A stretch of 64,000 nt of DNA from SHZI01 sp963802215 (GCA_963802215.1 CAWDHQ010000001.1:2046001-2110000), one strand, 5' to 3'. Counted from the stretch's first letter, positions 11,432-22,634 are shown. Program-made: numbers and translations. Notes: a model not told the origin generated them from the sequence alone.

Positions 11432-12968
<1,537 letters not shown>

Positions 12969-13160
12969 CAAGTCTTCATCTGAATCGTTAGATTGGTACT
13001 TGAGCTTTAGAGAGATCCGAACTTCAGCACCATCCGGAAGAAGACAAGTCTTCGACCTTCGGTGAGTAGTCCAGTTACTCGACGTCAGTTACCTGACGTT
13101 ATGGACCGATGACTCGGCCCGTTGACGCGAGTACCCACACAAATTACCTGTTTTCGGCAG

Positions 13161-13174
13161 TCTTAAAGAACGAG
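13161..13174 (-). promoter_or_regulatory. BoxA antitermination site in the rRNA leader
   Basis: Minus-strand CTCGTTCTTTAAGA matches the BoxA core GTTCTTTAA. It lies about 20 bases after the predicted transcription start and before 16S, the normal position of a leader BoxA. Confidence 0.6.
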
Positions 13175-13200
13175 CCCACTTCGTGGTGGGCGGGCCCGCA

Positions 13201-13228
13201 AGTATACAGGCCGAGGCAACTCGGTCAA
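13201..13228 (-). promoter_or_regulatory. rRNA operon promoter
   Basis: On the minus strand TTGACC (complement of 13223-13228) and TATACT (complement of 13201-13206) are 16 bases apart. A GC-rich discriminator (TGCGGGCC) follows, as expected for ppGpp-controlled rRNA promoters, and an A/T block (about 13240-13250) upstream resembles an UP element. Transcription would start near 13194, about 225 bases before 16S. Confidence 0.8.
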
Positions 13229-13283
13229 TACACCCGCGAACAAATTTTTGGGGCGCCGGTCACCCGGCCTGGCGGTGAAAGGC

Positions 13284-14495
13284 CTAGCCGGCAGGCAGCA
13301 GGCGAACACGCTTGAATCGGCGCTTGCCGACCTGCACCACGAGGTCCGCATTGGCGCTGAATACGAGGTCCCGGCTGGCAATCCGCTGGCCGTCGATGCG
13401 CACCGCGCCCTGCTCGATCATGCGGACTGCTTCGGCATTGCTTGCCACCAGCTCGGCCTGCCGCAGCAGGTGGGTGACCACCAGCCCGGCCGGAGGTGTG
13501 GGCAGCTCGGCAAGCTCCAGTTCCTCTGGAATTCCCCCGTCCCTGAAGCGGCGCACAAAATCCGCCTGTGCCGCTTCGCCCGCGTTGGCGCCGTGAAAGC
13601 GGGCCACCAGCTCCCGGGCCAGCTCAAACTTGGCGTCCCGGGGATTCAGGCCCTCAGCAACCTGCCGGCGCAGCCGCTCCAGGTCCGCCGACGAGCGGAA
13701 GCTCAGCAGGTCGAAGTAGCGCCACATCAGGTCGTCGGAGACCGACATCAGCTTGCCGAACATCTCCCCCGGCGGGTCGGTGATCGCGACGTAGTTGCCG
13801 AGCGACTTGGACATCTTGTTCACGCCGTCCAGACCCTCGAGCAGGGGCATGGTGATGACGATCTGGGGGGGCTGGCCGTAGTCCTGTTGCAGCTGACGGC
13901 CCACCAGCAGGTTGAAACGCTGGTCGGTGCCGCCCAGCTCCACGTCCGCCTTGAGCATGACCGAGTCGTATCCCTGCACGAGCGGGTAAAGGAACTCATG
14001 GATCGCAATGGGCTTGTTGGCGGCGTAGCGCTGCTGGAAATCGTCCCGCTCCAGCATCCGGGCGACCGTGTGTCGGGCAGCCAGCTGGACCAGTCCCGCC
14101 GCGTCCATGATCCCCATCCAGCGGGAATTGAACTCGACACGGGTGCGCTCCGGATCCAGGATCCTGAAGATCTGACGCTCGTAGGTGGCCGCATTGGCGG
14201 CTATCTCGTCCCGCGTCAGAGGCGGCCGGGTGACGTTCCGGCCCGTCGGATCACCGATCAGGCCCGTAAAATCCCCGATCAGGAACACCACGGCATGCCC
14301 AAGCTGCTGAAAGGTGCGCAGCTTGTTGATAAGTACCGTGTGGCCCAGATGCAGATCCGGTGCCGTGGGGTCGAACCCAGCCTTGATTATCAGGGGCCTG
14401 CCGGCCGCTAGGCGTGCCCGCAGCTCGGCTTCCACGAGGATGTCGCTGGTGCCACGCCGGATCTCGGCCAGCTGGTCGTCTGGAGAAAGCTGCAT
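13284..14495 (-). CDS. tyrS: Tyrosyl-tRNA synthetase
   Basis: 403 aa class I synthetase that charges tRNA-Tyr. The HIGH-type motif is HLGH (residues 49-52) and the KMSKS loop is intact (227-231). The GGTDQRFNLLVGR stretch and the C-terminal S4-like RNA-binding domain (RIDGQRIASRDLVFSANADLVVQVGKRRF) identify the TyrRS-Z subtype common in gammaproteobacteria. The ATG at 14493-14495 is preferred over a GTG 13 codons upstream because homologues begin near QLSPDDQL. It is divergent from an M23 peptidase, a frequent gene order in this class, and ends 56 bases before the rRNA promoter. Confidence 0.95.
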   Translation of the reverse strand: MQLSPDDQLAEIRRGTSDILVEAELRARLAAGRPLIIKAGFDPTAPDLHLGHTVLINKLRTFQQLGHAVVFLIGDFTGLIGDPTGRNVTRPPLTRDEIAANAATYERQIFRILDPERTRVEFNSRWMGIMDAAGLVQLAARHTVARMLERDDFQQRYAANKPIAIHEFLYPLVQGYDSVMLKADVELGGTDQRFNLLVGRQLQQDYGQPPQIVITMPLLEGLDGVNKMSKSLGNYVAITDPPGEMFGKLMSVSDDLMWRYFDLLSFRSSADLERLRRQVAEGLNPRDAKFELARELVARFHGANAGEAAQADFVRRFRDGGIPEELELAELPTPPAGLVVTHLLRQAELVASNAEAVRMIEQGAVRIDGQRIASRDLVFSANADLVVQVGKRRFKRVRLLPAG

Positions 14496-14744
14496 TCCTG
14501 GCCTGGAGAAGTGATTATGTGAGACGGGGATCACGGCGCTGCGGGCCGGAGACGATAAACGATTAGACCGGTGCGGTCACGACACACCACCCGGAGAAAG
14601 AACCGGGGAATGTTCGGTTGACCCGGGTGGCGGGGGCTGGTACAAAGGCGGCGCAGTTAAATCAATGACTTGCAGCTCAATCGAACCTCAACGCCACCGG
14701 TTCGATGGGAGCTGTTGCGTACTTGCGAAGAGGACTGACCGCAA

Positions 14745-16106
14745 ATGAATGGGAATTCGTACCGGCGAGAGCCGGCTGGTGGTGCAGTGTTGCGCCCGGC
14801 CAACCCATTCAGGGCGACCGTGATTGCCATGGCATCCGCTACGGTGGCCCTCATTGCCGGGTATCAGCTCTCCGCGCAGATTTCCCGCTCCTTCCAGTCG
14901 GCGACCCTGTCGGCGCCTGGGGTCCCGGCGGCAACGGCGCCCGTCGCGGCGCCCCTTGCGATGGTGGCGCCGCCCGTGGATCCGGTCGAGGAGCTCGTTC
15001 TCGACGTGCAGGCTGGCGATACGCTGGACAGCCTCTTCCGGGCCACGAACCTCAGTCTCGTGGACCTGGCCGAAATCCTGCAGCTCGACGTCGCGCGGAA
15101 GCACCTCCGCGTGCTCCGGCCGGGGGATGTCCTCAACGTCCGCCACAACGACGGCGCGATCCTCCAGCTCGACCGTGAGCTGGACATCCGCACGAAGCTC
15201 GAGATTCAGCGGGCCGACGCCGGCTTCGACGCCAACGTGGTCGAGCTGCCGCTGGAGCACCGGCTGGTCACCGTCGGCGGCAAGATCCGCAGCTCACTTT
15301 TCGAGGCCGCCCAGGAGTCGAGGGTCTCGGAAAAGCTGATCATGAACATGGCCCAGATCTTCGAGTACGACATCGATTTCGTCAGGGACATCGGTGAGGG
15401 GGACGAGTTCGCCCTGGTGTACGAGGAATTGTGGCGCGACGGCGCCAGGCTCGGCGAGGGAGAGGTCCTTGCCGCGGAATTCGTGAATCGTGGCGCCCGC
15501 TATACCGCCATCCGCTATGACGACGGCGATGGCCGGGCGTCCTACTACACCCACGACGGCCAGCCGATGCGCAAGGCGTTCGTGCGGGCTCCGCTCTCCT
15601 TCACGCGCATCAGTTCGGGTTTCAATCCGAGACGGCGGCACCCCATACTTAATACAATTCGCGCCCATCAGGGCGTGGACTATTCCGCACCCAAGGGCAC
15701 GCCGGTCAAGGCATCGGGCGACGGAAAGATCATTTTTCGCGGCTGGAAGGGTGGCTACGGCAACACCATCATCCTGCAGCACGGCGGCAACGTGACCACG
15801 CTTTACGGCCATCTCTCCCGCTTCGGTAACCGCAGCTACGGGAGCCGCGTCAGGCAGGGCGATGTCATCGGTTACGTCGGCGCCACGGGCCTGGCCACCG
15901 CACCTCATCTGCACTACGAGTACCGGAAAAACGGTGTCCATCTGAATCCCCGCACCGTAATCCTGCCGAACGCCGAGCCCCTGCACGGCCAGGCCCTCAC
16001 GGCGTTCCGGACCTCCGCCGAGCCGCTCCTGCAGCGGCTCGAGTCCCGTACCAGCATGTTGGCGGCCAACCGCCTGATTCAGGCACCGTCGCCGGCCCGG
16101 AACTAG
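14745..16106 (+). CDS. M23-family murein endopeptidase (MepM/OapA-like)
   Basis: 453 aa. One membrane anchor lies near residues 23-45. A LysM/OapA-like region follows (DVQAGDTLDSLF, VLRPGDVLNV, about 85-132), then a linker domain and the LytM/M23 zinc peptidase domain (about 300-405). The metal ligands are visible in HQGVDYS (H308, D312) and HLHYEY (H388, H390), and the GYGNTIILQHGGNVTTLYGHL core is intact. Such enzymes cut peptide cross-links in periplasmic peptidoglycan during growth. It is transcribed away from tyrS. A weak GCAGCC...GGCTGC hairpin follows the stop but lacks a T-run. Confidence 0.9.
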   Translation: MNGNSYRREPAGGAVLRPANPFRATVIAMASATVALIAGYQLSAQISRSFQSATLSAPGVPAATAPVAAPLAMVAPPVDPVEELVLDVQAGDTLDSLFRATNLSLVDLAEILQLDVARKHLRVLRPGDVLNVRHNDGAILQLDRELDIRTKLEIQRADAGFDANVVELPLEHRLVTVGGKIRSSLFEAAQESRVSEKLIMNMAQIFEYDIDFVRDIGEGDEFALVYEELWRDGARLGEGEVLAAEFVNRGARYTAIRYDDGDGRASYYTHDGQPMRKAFVRAPLSFTRISSGFNPRRRHPILNTIRAHQGVDYSAPKGTPVKASGDGKIIFRGWKGGYGNTIILQHGGNVTTLYGHLSRFGNRSYGSRVRQGDVIGYVGATGLATAPHLHYEYRKNGVHLNPRTVILPNAEPLHGQALTAFRTSAEPLLQRLESRTSMLAANRLIQAPSPARN

Positions 16107-16216
16107 TTCTTCGGGGCAGCCTTGCCGGGCTGCGGCGTACTGGCAAATGTGACGCCCGCAGCACGGGCATTCCGGGGGACTGCTATAGTTTTTCCCGGCT
16201 CCGCAGGTCGTTCGCC

Positions 16217-18298
16217 TTGGACACCCCAAACCTCAAACTCCCGGACTATTTCATCAATCGCGAGCTCAGTGCTCTCGAGTTCAACCAGCGGGTGCTCCAC
16301 CAGGCGAAGGACGGCTCGATCCCGCTGCTCGAGCGGCTGAAGTTCCTGTGCATCGTCTCGACGAATCTCGACGAGTTCTTCGAAATCCGGGTGAGCGGCC
16401 TGCGGCAGCGGCTGGAACTCGGGCTCCCTCCCCAGGGGCCGGACATGTTGAGCGCCAGGCAGGTACTGACCGACATCAGCAGCCGTACCCACGCGCTGGT
16501 GGAGGAGCAATATCGCCTTCTCAACGAGGAACTGATCCCGGCACTGGAGAGCGAGGGCATCCGCTTCGTGCGCCGTACACGGTGGCGGCCGGCACACCGG
16601 GACTGGCTGCGCGACTACTTCCATCGTGAGATCGAACCGGTCCTGAGCCCTACCTCGCTGGATCCGGCCCGTCCATTCCCCAAGATCCTGAACAAGAGCC
16701 TCAACTTCATCGTGGGCCTGAAAGGCATGCACGCCTTCGGGCGCCCGGTCCAGCGGGCCATCGTCCAGGCGCCGCGGTCACTCCCGCGGCTGATTCGCCT
16801 CGACCCTTCGCTGCCCGACACGGGCCCGAATGATTTCGTGTTCCTCTCCTCCGTCATTCACGCCTTCGTGGACGAACTGTTCACGGGCATGGAGATCCAG
16901 GGGTGCCATCAGTTCCGCGTGACTCGCAACAGCGACCTCTATGTCGAGACCGAGGAGGTGGACGACCTGATGCGGGCCGTGGAGGGCGAATTGATCTCGG
17001 CGCGCTATGGCGAAGCCGTCCGTCTGGAGATCGCCCACGACTGCCCTGCCGAGCACATGGAGTACCTGCTGGAGATGTTCGAGCTGGACCGGGGGGATCT
17101 CTATCCCGTCGATGGGCCGGTAAACCTGAACCGCCTCATGGCGGTGTACCAGCTGACATCCAGGGATGATCTGCGCGACGCGCGGTTCACACCAGGACAG
17201 CAGAAGGCCGTTGTAGCGGCGGACAACCTGTTCGCCGCCATCGCCGAACGCGATATCCTGCTGCACCATCCGTTCGAGTCATACGGGCCCGTCATCGACT
17301 TCATCGGCAAGGCAGCGCAGGACCCGGATGTCCTGGCCATCAAGATGACCCTCTACCGCACCGGGCCTGAGTCACCCATCGTCGACGCGCTGGTGACGGC
17401 CGCGCAGGCCGGCAAGGAAGTGACCGTCAGTATCGAGTTGCGCGCGCGTTTCGACGAGGCGGCAAACATCAAGCTGGCCAACCGGCTGCAGGAGGCCGGG
17501 GCCCATGTGGTCTACGGCGTCGTCGGCTTCAAGACACACTGCAAGCTGGCGCTCGTGGTCCGCCGTGAAGGTGGGCGGCTTCGGCGCTACGTACATCTCG
17601 GCACAGGCAACTACCACACGGGCACGGCGCGCATCTATACGGACTATAGCCTGCTTTCGGCCGACGAGGCCCTCGGCGAGGACGTGCACCACGTGTTCCT
17701 CCAGCTCACCAGCCTCATGCAGACCCCTCCGCTGCGGCGGCTGTACCAGTCACCTTTCAATCTTCACCAGCAGATGCTCGAGCATATCGACCAGGAGATC
17801 CGGAATGTCGAGACGGGCGGTGCGGGGCACATCATCGCCAAGCTGAATGCGCTGGTGGAACCCGAGGTGATTCGCGCCCTGTACCGGGCGTCGTGCGCCG
17901 GAGTGATGGTGGACCTCATCGTGCGCGGAATCTGCTGCCTGCGGCCCGGCATTCCCGGCGTCTCAGACAACATCAGGGTGCGGTCCATTGTCGGCCGCTT
18001 CCTCGAGCATTCCCGGGTCTATTACTTCCACGCCAACGGCGAGGAGCTCATCTTTTGCTCCAGCGCAGACTGGATGGACCGGAACTTCTTCCGCCGCGTG
18101 GAAGTGTGCTTTCCGGTGCTGAGCGAGAACCTCAAGGCCCGGGTAATCGCCGACCTGGACCTGTGCCTTTCGGACAACTGCCAGGCCTGGGAGCTGAAGG
18201 CTGATGGCGGCTACCGACTGGCACGGCCGGCGCCGGGCGAAGACCTGCTCTCCTGCCAGGGCCAGCTCCTGCGCCAGCTGGCAGAAGCCGCCCTGTAG
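16217..18298 (+). CDS. ppk1: Polyphosphate kinase 1
   Basis: 693 aa, normal for PPK1, which reversibly makes polyphosphate from ATP at the inner membrane. The N-terminal domain begins YFINRELSALEFNQRVL. The phosphorylated histidine is in VVGFKTHCKL (H441), with the second active-site histidine in GRFLEHSRVYYF near residue 600, and the phospholipase-D-like fold shows HLGTGNYHTGTAR. The start is TTG at 16217, just ahead of the conserved N-terminus; no better in-frame start is seen. It converges on ppx, and its last codons (GCC CTG TAG) lie in a perfect palindrome shared with ppx. Confidence 0.95.
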   Translation: MDTPNLKLPDYFINRELSALEFNQRVLHQAKDGSIPLLERLKFLCIVSTNLDEFFEIRVSGLRQRLELGLPPQGPDMLSARQVLTDISSRTHALVEEQYRLLNEELIPALESEGIRFVRRTRWRPAHRDWLRDYFHREIEPVLSPTSLDPARPFPKILNKSLNFIVGLKGMHAFGRPVQRAIVQAPRSLPRLIRLDPSLPDTGPNDFVFLSSVIHAFVDELFTGMEIQGCHQFRVTRNSDLYVETEEVDDLMRAVEGELISARYGEAVRLEIAHDCPAEHMEYLLEMFELDRGDLYPVDGPVNLNRLMAVYQLTSRDDLRDARFTPGQQKAVVAADNLFAAIAERDILLHHPFESYGPVIDFIGKAAQDPDVLAIKMTLYRTGPESPIVDALVTAAQAGKEVTVSIELRARFDEAANIKLANRLQEAGAHVVYGVVGFKTHCKLALVVRREGGRLRRYVHLGTGNYHTGTARIYTDYSLLSADEALGEDVHHVFLQLTSLMQTPPLRRLYQSPFNLHQQMLEHIDQEIRNVETGGAGHIIAKLNALVEPEVIRALYRASCAGVMVDLIVRGICCLRPGIPGVSDNIRVRSIVGRFLEHSRVYYFHANGEELIFCSSADWMDRNFFRRVEVCFPVLSENLKARVIADLDLCLSDNCQAWELKADGGYRLARPAPGEDLLSCQGQLLRQLAEAAL

Positions 18299-18353
18299 GA
18301 GCGCCTTCAGGCGCGATCGAACTTTTTCGCGCCTGAAGGCGCTCCTACAGGGC
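18290..18353. repeat. REP-like palindrome joining the 3' ends of ppk1 and ppx
   Basis: Perfect inverted repeat with 27-base arms (18290-18316 and 18327-18353) and a 10-base loop. The core GTAGGAGCGCCTTCAGGCGC recurs at 27042-27100 with one compensated change. It contains both TAG stop codons. It may end transcription from both sides or be a mobile REP element. Confidence 0.88.
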
Positions 18354-19874
18354 CGTCCGGCGCTGGATGATCAGCTTGTAGTCGGCTTCGTCCAGGAACT
18401 CCCGTTCGCGCTCCAGGTCGGCCAGAGTCAGCGGATTGCTTTCCAGCCAGGCCGCTGGAACCTGCAGCCTCAGCGTCCGCCCCTGTACGCGCAGCTTCAG
18501 GTCGGGGGTCGCGCCGGCGGTCCGGCTGCGGTGAATGAGGGCGGCAAGCCGCAGGAGAATGGCGAGACGCAGGGCAGGCCGCTGCCACGGCAGCGGCAAT
18601 CCGCGGAACGCACCTCGATCGAACTTCCGCCGGTGGGCCAGCACGAGGCAGGCCAGAACCTGCTGCTCCTCGCGGGGGAAGCCGGGCATGTCCGCATTGG
18701 CCAGGACATAGGCTCCGTGACGGTGGTAATGCGAGTGGGCGATATCCAGGCCCAGCTCGTGAATCCGGGCTGCCCAGGCCAGCAACAGCTTCTGATCAGC
18801 GTCCAGGTCCCAGTCTTCCCGCGCCTGCGCGTAGAGGTTCATGGCGGTGGCCTCCACCCGCTCGGCCTGGGGCCGGTCCACGTGATAGCGGGCGGCCATG
18901 GCCCGCACGGTTCTCACGCGGGCATCCTCATCCGTGAGCCGGCCGATCATGTCGTAAAGGATGCCCTCACGGAGGGCGCCATCGGCCACGACCATGCGCC
19001 CGAGTCCCAGCGCCCGCATAACCTCGATCAGAATCGAGACGCCGCCAGGAAAAACCTCGGCCCGGTCACCGGACAATTCCGGAAGGCGGAGGTCCGCGAT
19101 GCGTCCGGCCGAAATCATCTGCGCGATCAGATCCTCGAGCCCTTCGACCGTCACGCCCTGGGGCGCCCGATTCAATGCCGAGAGGACCGCGTGGGCCGCC
19201 CTGATGCTGCCCGAGGTCCCGGCAACCTGCGCGGGTTCCACCTTGCGGAACTGGGAGCGAACCGGCTCGAGCTCGAGGCGGACCTGCAGCTGCGCCTTCT
19301 CGAAGTTCTTGGCTGACAGCCGCCCGTCGGGAAAGCAACCCGCGCTGAGCGACACGCAACCCACGTGCAGGCTTTCCATCGTGTCCGGCTCCAGGCCTCT
19401 GCCCGCGATGATCTCCGTGCTTCCGCCACCAATGTCCACGATGATCTGGGGGCCATCAACGCGGGGCAGGTTGTGGCTCGCGCCGAGATAGATCAGGCGT
19501 GCCTCTTCGATGCCCGAGATGATCTCGACCTGATGCCCGAGCGCCTTGGCAGCCCGCTGCAGGAAGCGGCCCGTGGACTTCGCCCTCCGCAACGTGCTGG
19601 TGGCTACTACCCGCACGCGGCCAGCCTGCATGTCCCTGAGCCGCTCGCCGAAGCGCCGGAGGGTGGCCAGGGCACGCGCCTGGCTTGCGTCACTGAGCCT
19701 GTTGTCCTTGTTGAGGCCGGAAGCGAGTCGCACCATTTCGCGCAAGCGGTCGATGACGGTCAGCTGGCCGTGGTCGAACCGGGCGACAACCATGTGGAAG
19801 CTGTTGGACCCGAGGTCGACCGCCGCCAGTACGTCCTGCTCAGGCTGCGGGCCCCGGCGGCGGCGCTCAGTCAT
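18345..19874 (-). CDS. ppx: Exopolyphosphatase / GppA-family phosphatase
   Basis: About 509 aa. The Ppx/GppA actin-like ATPase fold is shown by AAVDLGSNSFHMVVARF at the N-terminus, VVATSTLRRAKSTGRFL, VDIGGGSTEIIAG and the HD-like C-terminal region (LLAWAARIHELGLDIAHSHY). The enzyme removes phosphate from polyphosphate or pppGpp. I prefer the ATG at 19872-19874, which has GGGGG about 9 bases upstream and overlaps rppH by 8 bases; an ATG at 19898 would add eight residues. It faces ppk1, so opposing polyphosphate enzymes meet at a palindrome that gives both stop codons. Confidence 0.93.
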   Translation of the reverse strand: MTERRRRGPQPEQDVLAAVDLGSNSFHMVVARFDHGQLTVIDRLREMVRLASGLNKDNRLSDASQARALATLRRFGERLRDMQAGRVRVVATSTLRRAKSTGRFLQRAAKALGHQVEIISGIEEARLIYLGASHNLPRVDGPQIIVDIGGGSTEIIAGRGLEPDTMESLHVGCVSLSAGCFPDGRLSAKNFEKAQLQVRLELEPVRSQFRKVEPAQVAGTSGSIRAAHAVLSALNRAPQGVTVEGLEDLIAQMISAGRIADLRLPELSGDRAEVFPGGVSILIEVMRALGLGRMVVADGALREGILYDMIGRLTDEDARVRTVRAMAARYHVDRPQAERVEATAMNLYAQAREDWDLDADQKLLLAWAARIHELGLDIAHSHYHRHGAYVLANADMPGFPREEQQVLACLVLAHRRKFDRGAFRGLPLPWQRPALRLAILLRLAALIHRSRTAGATPDLKLRVQGRTLRLQVPAAWLESNPLTLADLEREREFLDEADYKLIIQRRTAL

Positions 19875-20409
19875 TGGTGCCACCCCCGGAGTGGTCATTC
19901 AGGTCCCCGGCGGGCAGCGGCGGAAGGCCCTCGGGAAACGCGATCGGCCCCAGCTGGTGCAGGGCCTGCCGGTAGACCTCGCGCTTGAAGAAGATGACCT
20001 CACGCAGGGGCTGCCAGTACTCCACCCAGCGCCAGCGGTCGAACTCGGGCGTGGTCGTGGTATCCAGTCGGAGCTGGCTTTCTGACGAGACCAGCCGCAA
20101 GAGGAACCAGCGCTGCTTCTGGCCAATGCACAGGGGGCGCCTTTTGCGGCGCACATATTGCTCGGGTAGCCGATACCGCAGCCAGTCGGGGGTGCTCCCG
20201 AGTATCGAGACATCCTCCGGCGCGAGCCCGATTTCCTCGCGAAGCTCGCGGTACATGGCCTGCTCGGGTGACTCGTCCAGTCGAATGCCGCCCTGGGGAA
20301 ACTGCCAGGCGTCCTGGCCCACGCGGCCGCCAATGAGAACCAGTCCGCGGGAGTCGCACACGATGATCCCGACGTTCGCGCGGAAGCCTTCTTCGTCGAT
20401 CTGATCCAC
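19867..20409 (-). CDS. rppH: RNA pyrophosphohydrolase RppH
   Basis: 180 aa Nudix hydrolase that removes pyrophosphate from mRNA 5' ends and so starts decay. The Nudix box GGIRLDESPEQAM followed by YRELREEIGL is complete, after GFRANVGIIVCDSRGLVLIG and the RppH-typical QDAWQFPQGG. I place the start at the GTG at 20409 because homologues begin close to DxxGFRxNVG; the open frame runs further upstream without similarity. It overlaps the start of ppx, implying one transcript. Confidence 0.93.
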   Translation of the reverse strand: MDQIDEEGFRANVGIIVCDSRGLVLIGGRVGQDAWQFPQGGIRLDESPEQAMYRELREEIGLAPEDVSILGSTPDWLRYRLPEQYVRRKRRPLCIGQKQRWFLLRLVSSESQLRLDTTTTPEFDRWRWVEYWQPLREVIFFKREVYRQALHQLGPIAFPEGLPPLPAGDLNDHSGGGTND

Positions 20410-20529
20410 GCGGCACCTCTGACTGCGGCGGGATTCTTCCACAGGGGCCGCCGCGCTGTCACGGCCACAGCCGCGGTCCAGTACACTCATCGGGTTTGCC
20501 GGCCCGGCTGGCTCGCTCCGGCGCACCCA

Positions 20530-21537
20530 ATGCCCCACACCTCCCGTCGATTGCTGATCATTCTCGCGGTACTCAGCCTTGCCGTGCTGCTGTTCGCCGT
20601 CAGCACAGGCAGCGGCGCAGCGGGTTCTGGCACGCTTCGCTCCCTTCTGGCGGGTAACGCCGACCCGCTGGAAACCGACATTCTCCTGCGGCTGCGGCTG
20701 CCCCGCGCGTTGGCCGCATTCGGCACCGGCGCCGCGCTGGCGCTGGCGGGGGCGCTGATGCAGGTCCTGTTGCGGAATCCCCTCGCGGACCCCTACGTGC
20801 TTGGCACTTCCGGCGGCGCCGCCGTGGGCGCCCTTGGGGCGATGCTACTCGGCAGTGCCGGGATGATCGTGGATGCGTCGGCATTCGCGGGCGCGTTGCT
20901 CAGCACCATGCTGGTTTTCGCGCTAGCCCGCGGCGGCGCCTGGCACGACGGCCGGGGCTACGGCGGCGGGGCAGCCAGCCGTCTGCTGCTCACGGGCATC
21001 GTGGTGGCCTCAGGCTGGAGCGCGGCGGTGAGCCTGCTGCTCGCGACGAGTCCCGAGGCCAGCCTGCGCGGCCTGCTCTTCTGGCTGATGGGCGACTTTT
21101 CCTTCGTCGAGCGGCCGGGCCCCATCCTTGCCGTGGCTAGTTCCGGCACGGTCGCGGGCCTCATGCTGGCACGCACGCTGAATGTGCTCGGAACCGGCGA
21201 CTGGCAAGCCGCCCTGCTGGGCGTCGAGGTGCGCCGGGCGCGGGGCGCAATCTACGCGCTGGCGGCGCTGTTGACGTCACTGGCCGTGACCACCGCCGGT
21301 GTGGTGGGCTTCGTGGGCCTCATCGTGCCGCACTTCGTCAGGCTCGCGGGCGGCAGCGACCACCGGGTTGTCATTCCGGGATCGGCGCTGGCCGGCGGTG
21401 CCCTGCTGGTGCTGGCCGACACGCTCGCGCGCACCATTCTGGCACCACGCCAGCTGCCGGTAGGCGCAATCACCGCGGCAGTGGGTGTGCCGGCCTTCCT
21501 CTTCCTGCTGCGGCGGAGCCTGCGCAGCGGCGGATGA
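20530..21537 (+). CDS. btuC: Vitamin B12 ABC transporter permease (BtuC/FecCD family)
   Basis: 335 aa with about nine to ten hydrophobic helices. The family signatures RLPRALAAFGTGAALALAGA, NPLADPYVLGTSGGAAVGA and GVVGFVGLIVPHFVRLAGG are all present, the last being near the coupling helix that contacts the ATPase. FecCD permeases carry cobalamin, haem or siderophores; the nearby btuD, cobalamin riboswitch, btuB and btuF make B12 the likely cargo. It is followed within 8 bases by the convergent tyrA and so is separated from its ATPase gene by about 1.7 kb. Confidence 0.85.
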   Translation: MPHTSRRLLIILAVLSLAVLLFAVSTGSGAAGSGTLRSLLAGNADPLETDILLRLRLPRALAAFGTGAALALAGALMQVLLRNPLADPYVLGTSGGAAVGALGAMLLGSAGMIVDASAFAGALLSTMLVFALARGGAWHDGRGYGGGAASRLLLTGIVVASGWSAAVSLLLATSPEASLRGLLFWLMGDFSFVERPGPILAVASSGTVAGLMLARTLNVLGTGDWQAALLGVEVRRARGAIYALAALLTSLAVTTAGVVGFVGLIVPHFVRLAGGSDHRVVIPGSALAGGALLVLADTLARTILAPRQLPVGAITAAVGVPAFLFLLRRSLRSGG

Positions 21538-21545
21538 GCCACAGT

Positions 21546-22634
21546 CTAGCGGCGGCTCGCCAGGTAGCTGCGCCCCTGCTCCATCAGCTGGACGAACCCG
21601 GCTTCGTCTCCCTTCCGCACGACCTCGGCGATTCGGGTCACCGCCTTCCTCAATTCCTCGAGCGCCGCGAGGCCAAAGGGATTCTCGGCCTGTATCGCGA
21701 AATAGAGGTGCGGATTCTCCTCGGCAACGCGCCCTGCGATCTGCAGTTGCGCGTCGAATGTCGTGCTCGAGATGTCGGCGAGCTTCGGCACCGTTTCGCC
21801 GCTTTCTGCAAGTGCCGTGAAGAATGCGATGTTCAGGGCATGGGAGAGTCCGAGCACGTAGGCAATCAGCCTGTCGTGCTCGTCGATGTCCATGCGGATC
21901 TGGGCCGCCATGGTGGAGGCGAACAACTGGGCCGCCTCGGTGGCGGCCGCGGGGCAGCCCACGTCGAGAAACAGCACATGACGGCCGGAAAGGAGCTCTG
22001 TATCGGGCCCAAACATGGGATGGACGGAGGTCACGTGCAAACCTGCCCTGCAGAGCGCCTTCAGGTCGGGAATGAACGGCGTCTTGAGCGAGCCGATATC
22101 GAATATAAGGCCCCGGCGCCGGCGTGCCCCGAGGTCGTGGAGAATGCTACCAGTGAGCGGGATCGGGGCCGAGACCACCGTGACGGCGAATTCGTCCGGT
22201 GTGTCCCGCCAGTCTGCCACGTGCGGAAACCCCGGCAGCGGGCCGGCAGGATCGGCCACGGTCACGCTGAACCCCTGGGACTGGAGAAACTCCGTGAACC
22301 AGCGGCCCATCTTGCCGCTGCCGCCAATGACGAGCGCCGGCTTCCCCGAGCCCTGGCCCTCCGCACGGACACGGGCCTGTTCCTGGTTCGCGAGCGATGA
22401 CCGGATCAGGAGGGTCAGTAGCGCCTCGGCGATGGCCGGCGACAGGCCCAGACCAGCGGCCAGCGCCCGGGCCCTGTCCAGCACCTGCTTCTCGCGGCCG
22501 AAGTCGCGAGTGGGACGGCCCGTGGCCCGCTTGAAGGCGCCGATTTCCCCTGAGAGGCGCTGCCGTTCGGCAACAAGCTCCAGGATCTGGCGGTCGATGG
22601 CAGACAGCTGGTCGCGAAGTTGTTCCAGATCCAT
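21546..22634 (-). CDS. tyrA: Bifunctional chorismate mutase / prephenate dehydrogenase
   Basis: 362 aa. Residues 1-90 are an AroQ chorismate mutase (LRDQLSAIDRQILELVAERQ, then IGAFKRATGRP), which converts chorismate to prephenate. The rest is an NAD-dependent prephenate dehydrogenase with Rossmann motif VIGGSGKMGRWF, DIGSLKTPF and VTSVHPMFGPDTE, making hydroxyphenylpyruvate for tyrosine. The fusion is the enterobacterial-type TyrA. It lies between two parts of the B12-uptake locus with no functional link to them. No tyrR box or attenuator was recognised upstream. Confidence 0.95.
   Translation of the reverse strand: MDLEQLRDQLSAIDRQILELVAERQRLSGEIGAFKRATGRPTRDFGREKQVLDRARALAAGLGLSPAIAEALLTLLIRSSLANQEQARVRAEGQGSGKPALVIGGSGKMGRWFTEFLQSQGFSVTVADPAGPLPGFPHVADWRDTPDEFAVTVVSAPIPLTGSILHDLGARRRRGLIFDIGSLKTPFIPDLKALCRAGLHVTSVHPMFGPDTELLSGRHVLFLDVGCPAAATEAAQLFASTMAAQIRMDIDEHDRLIAYVLGLSHALNIAFFTALAESGETVPKLADISSTTFDAQLQIAGRVAEENPHLYFAIQAENPFGLAALEELRKAVTRIAEVVRKGDEAGFVQLMEQGRSYLASRR

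Noticed and set aside
13228..13284. Terminator for tyrS
   Set aside because: A GCCGG-GTGA-CCGGC hairpin exists but has no T-run directly after it on the minus strand, so it is too weak to report as a feature.
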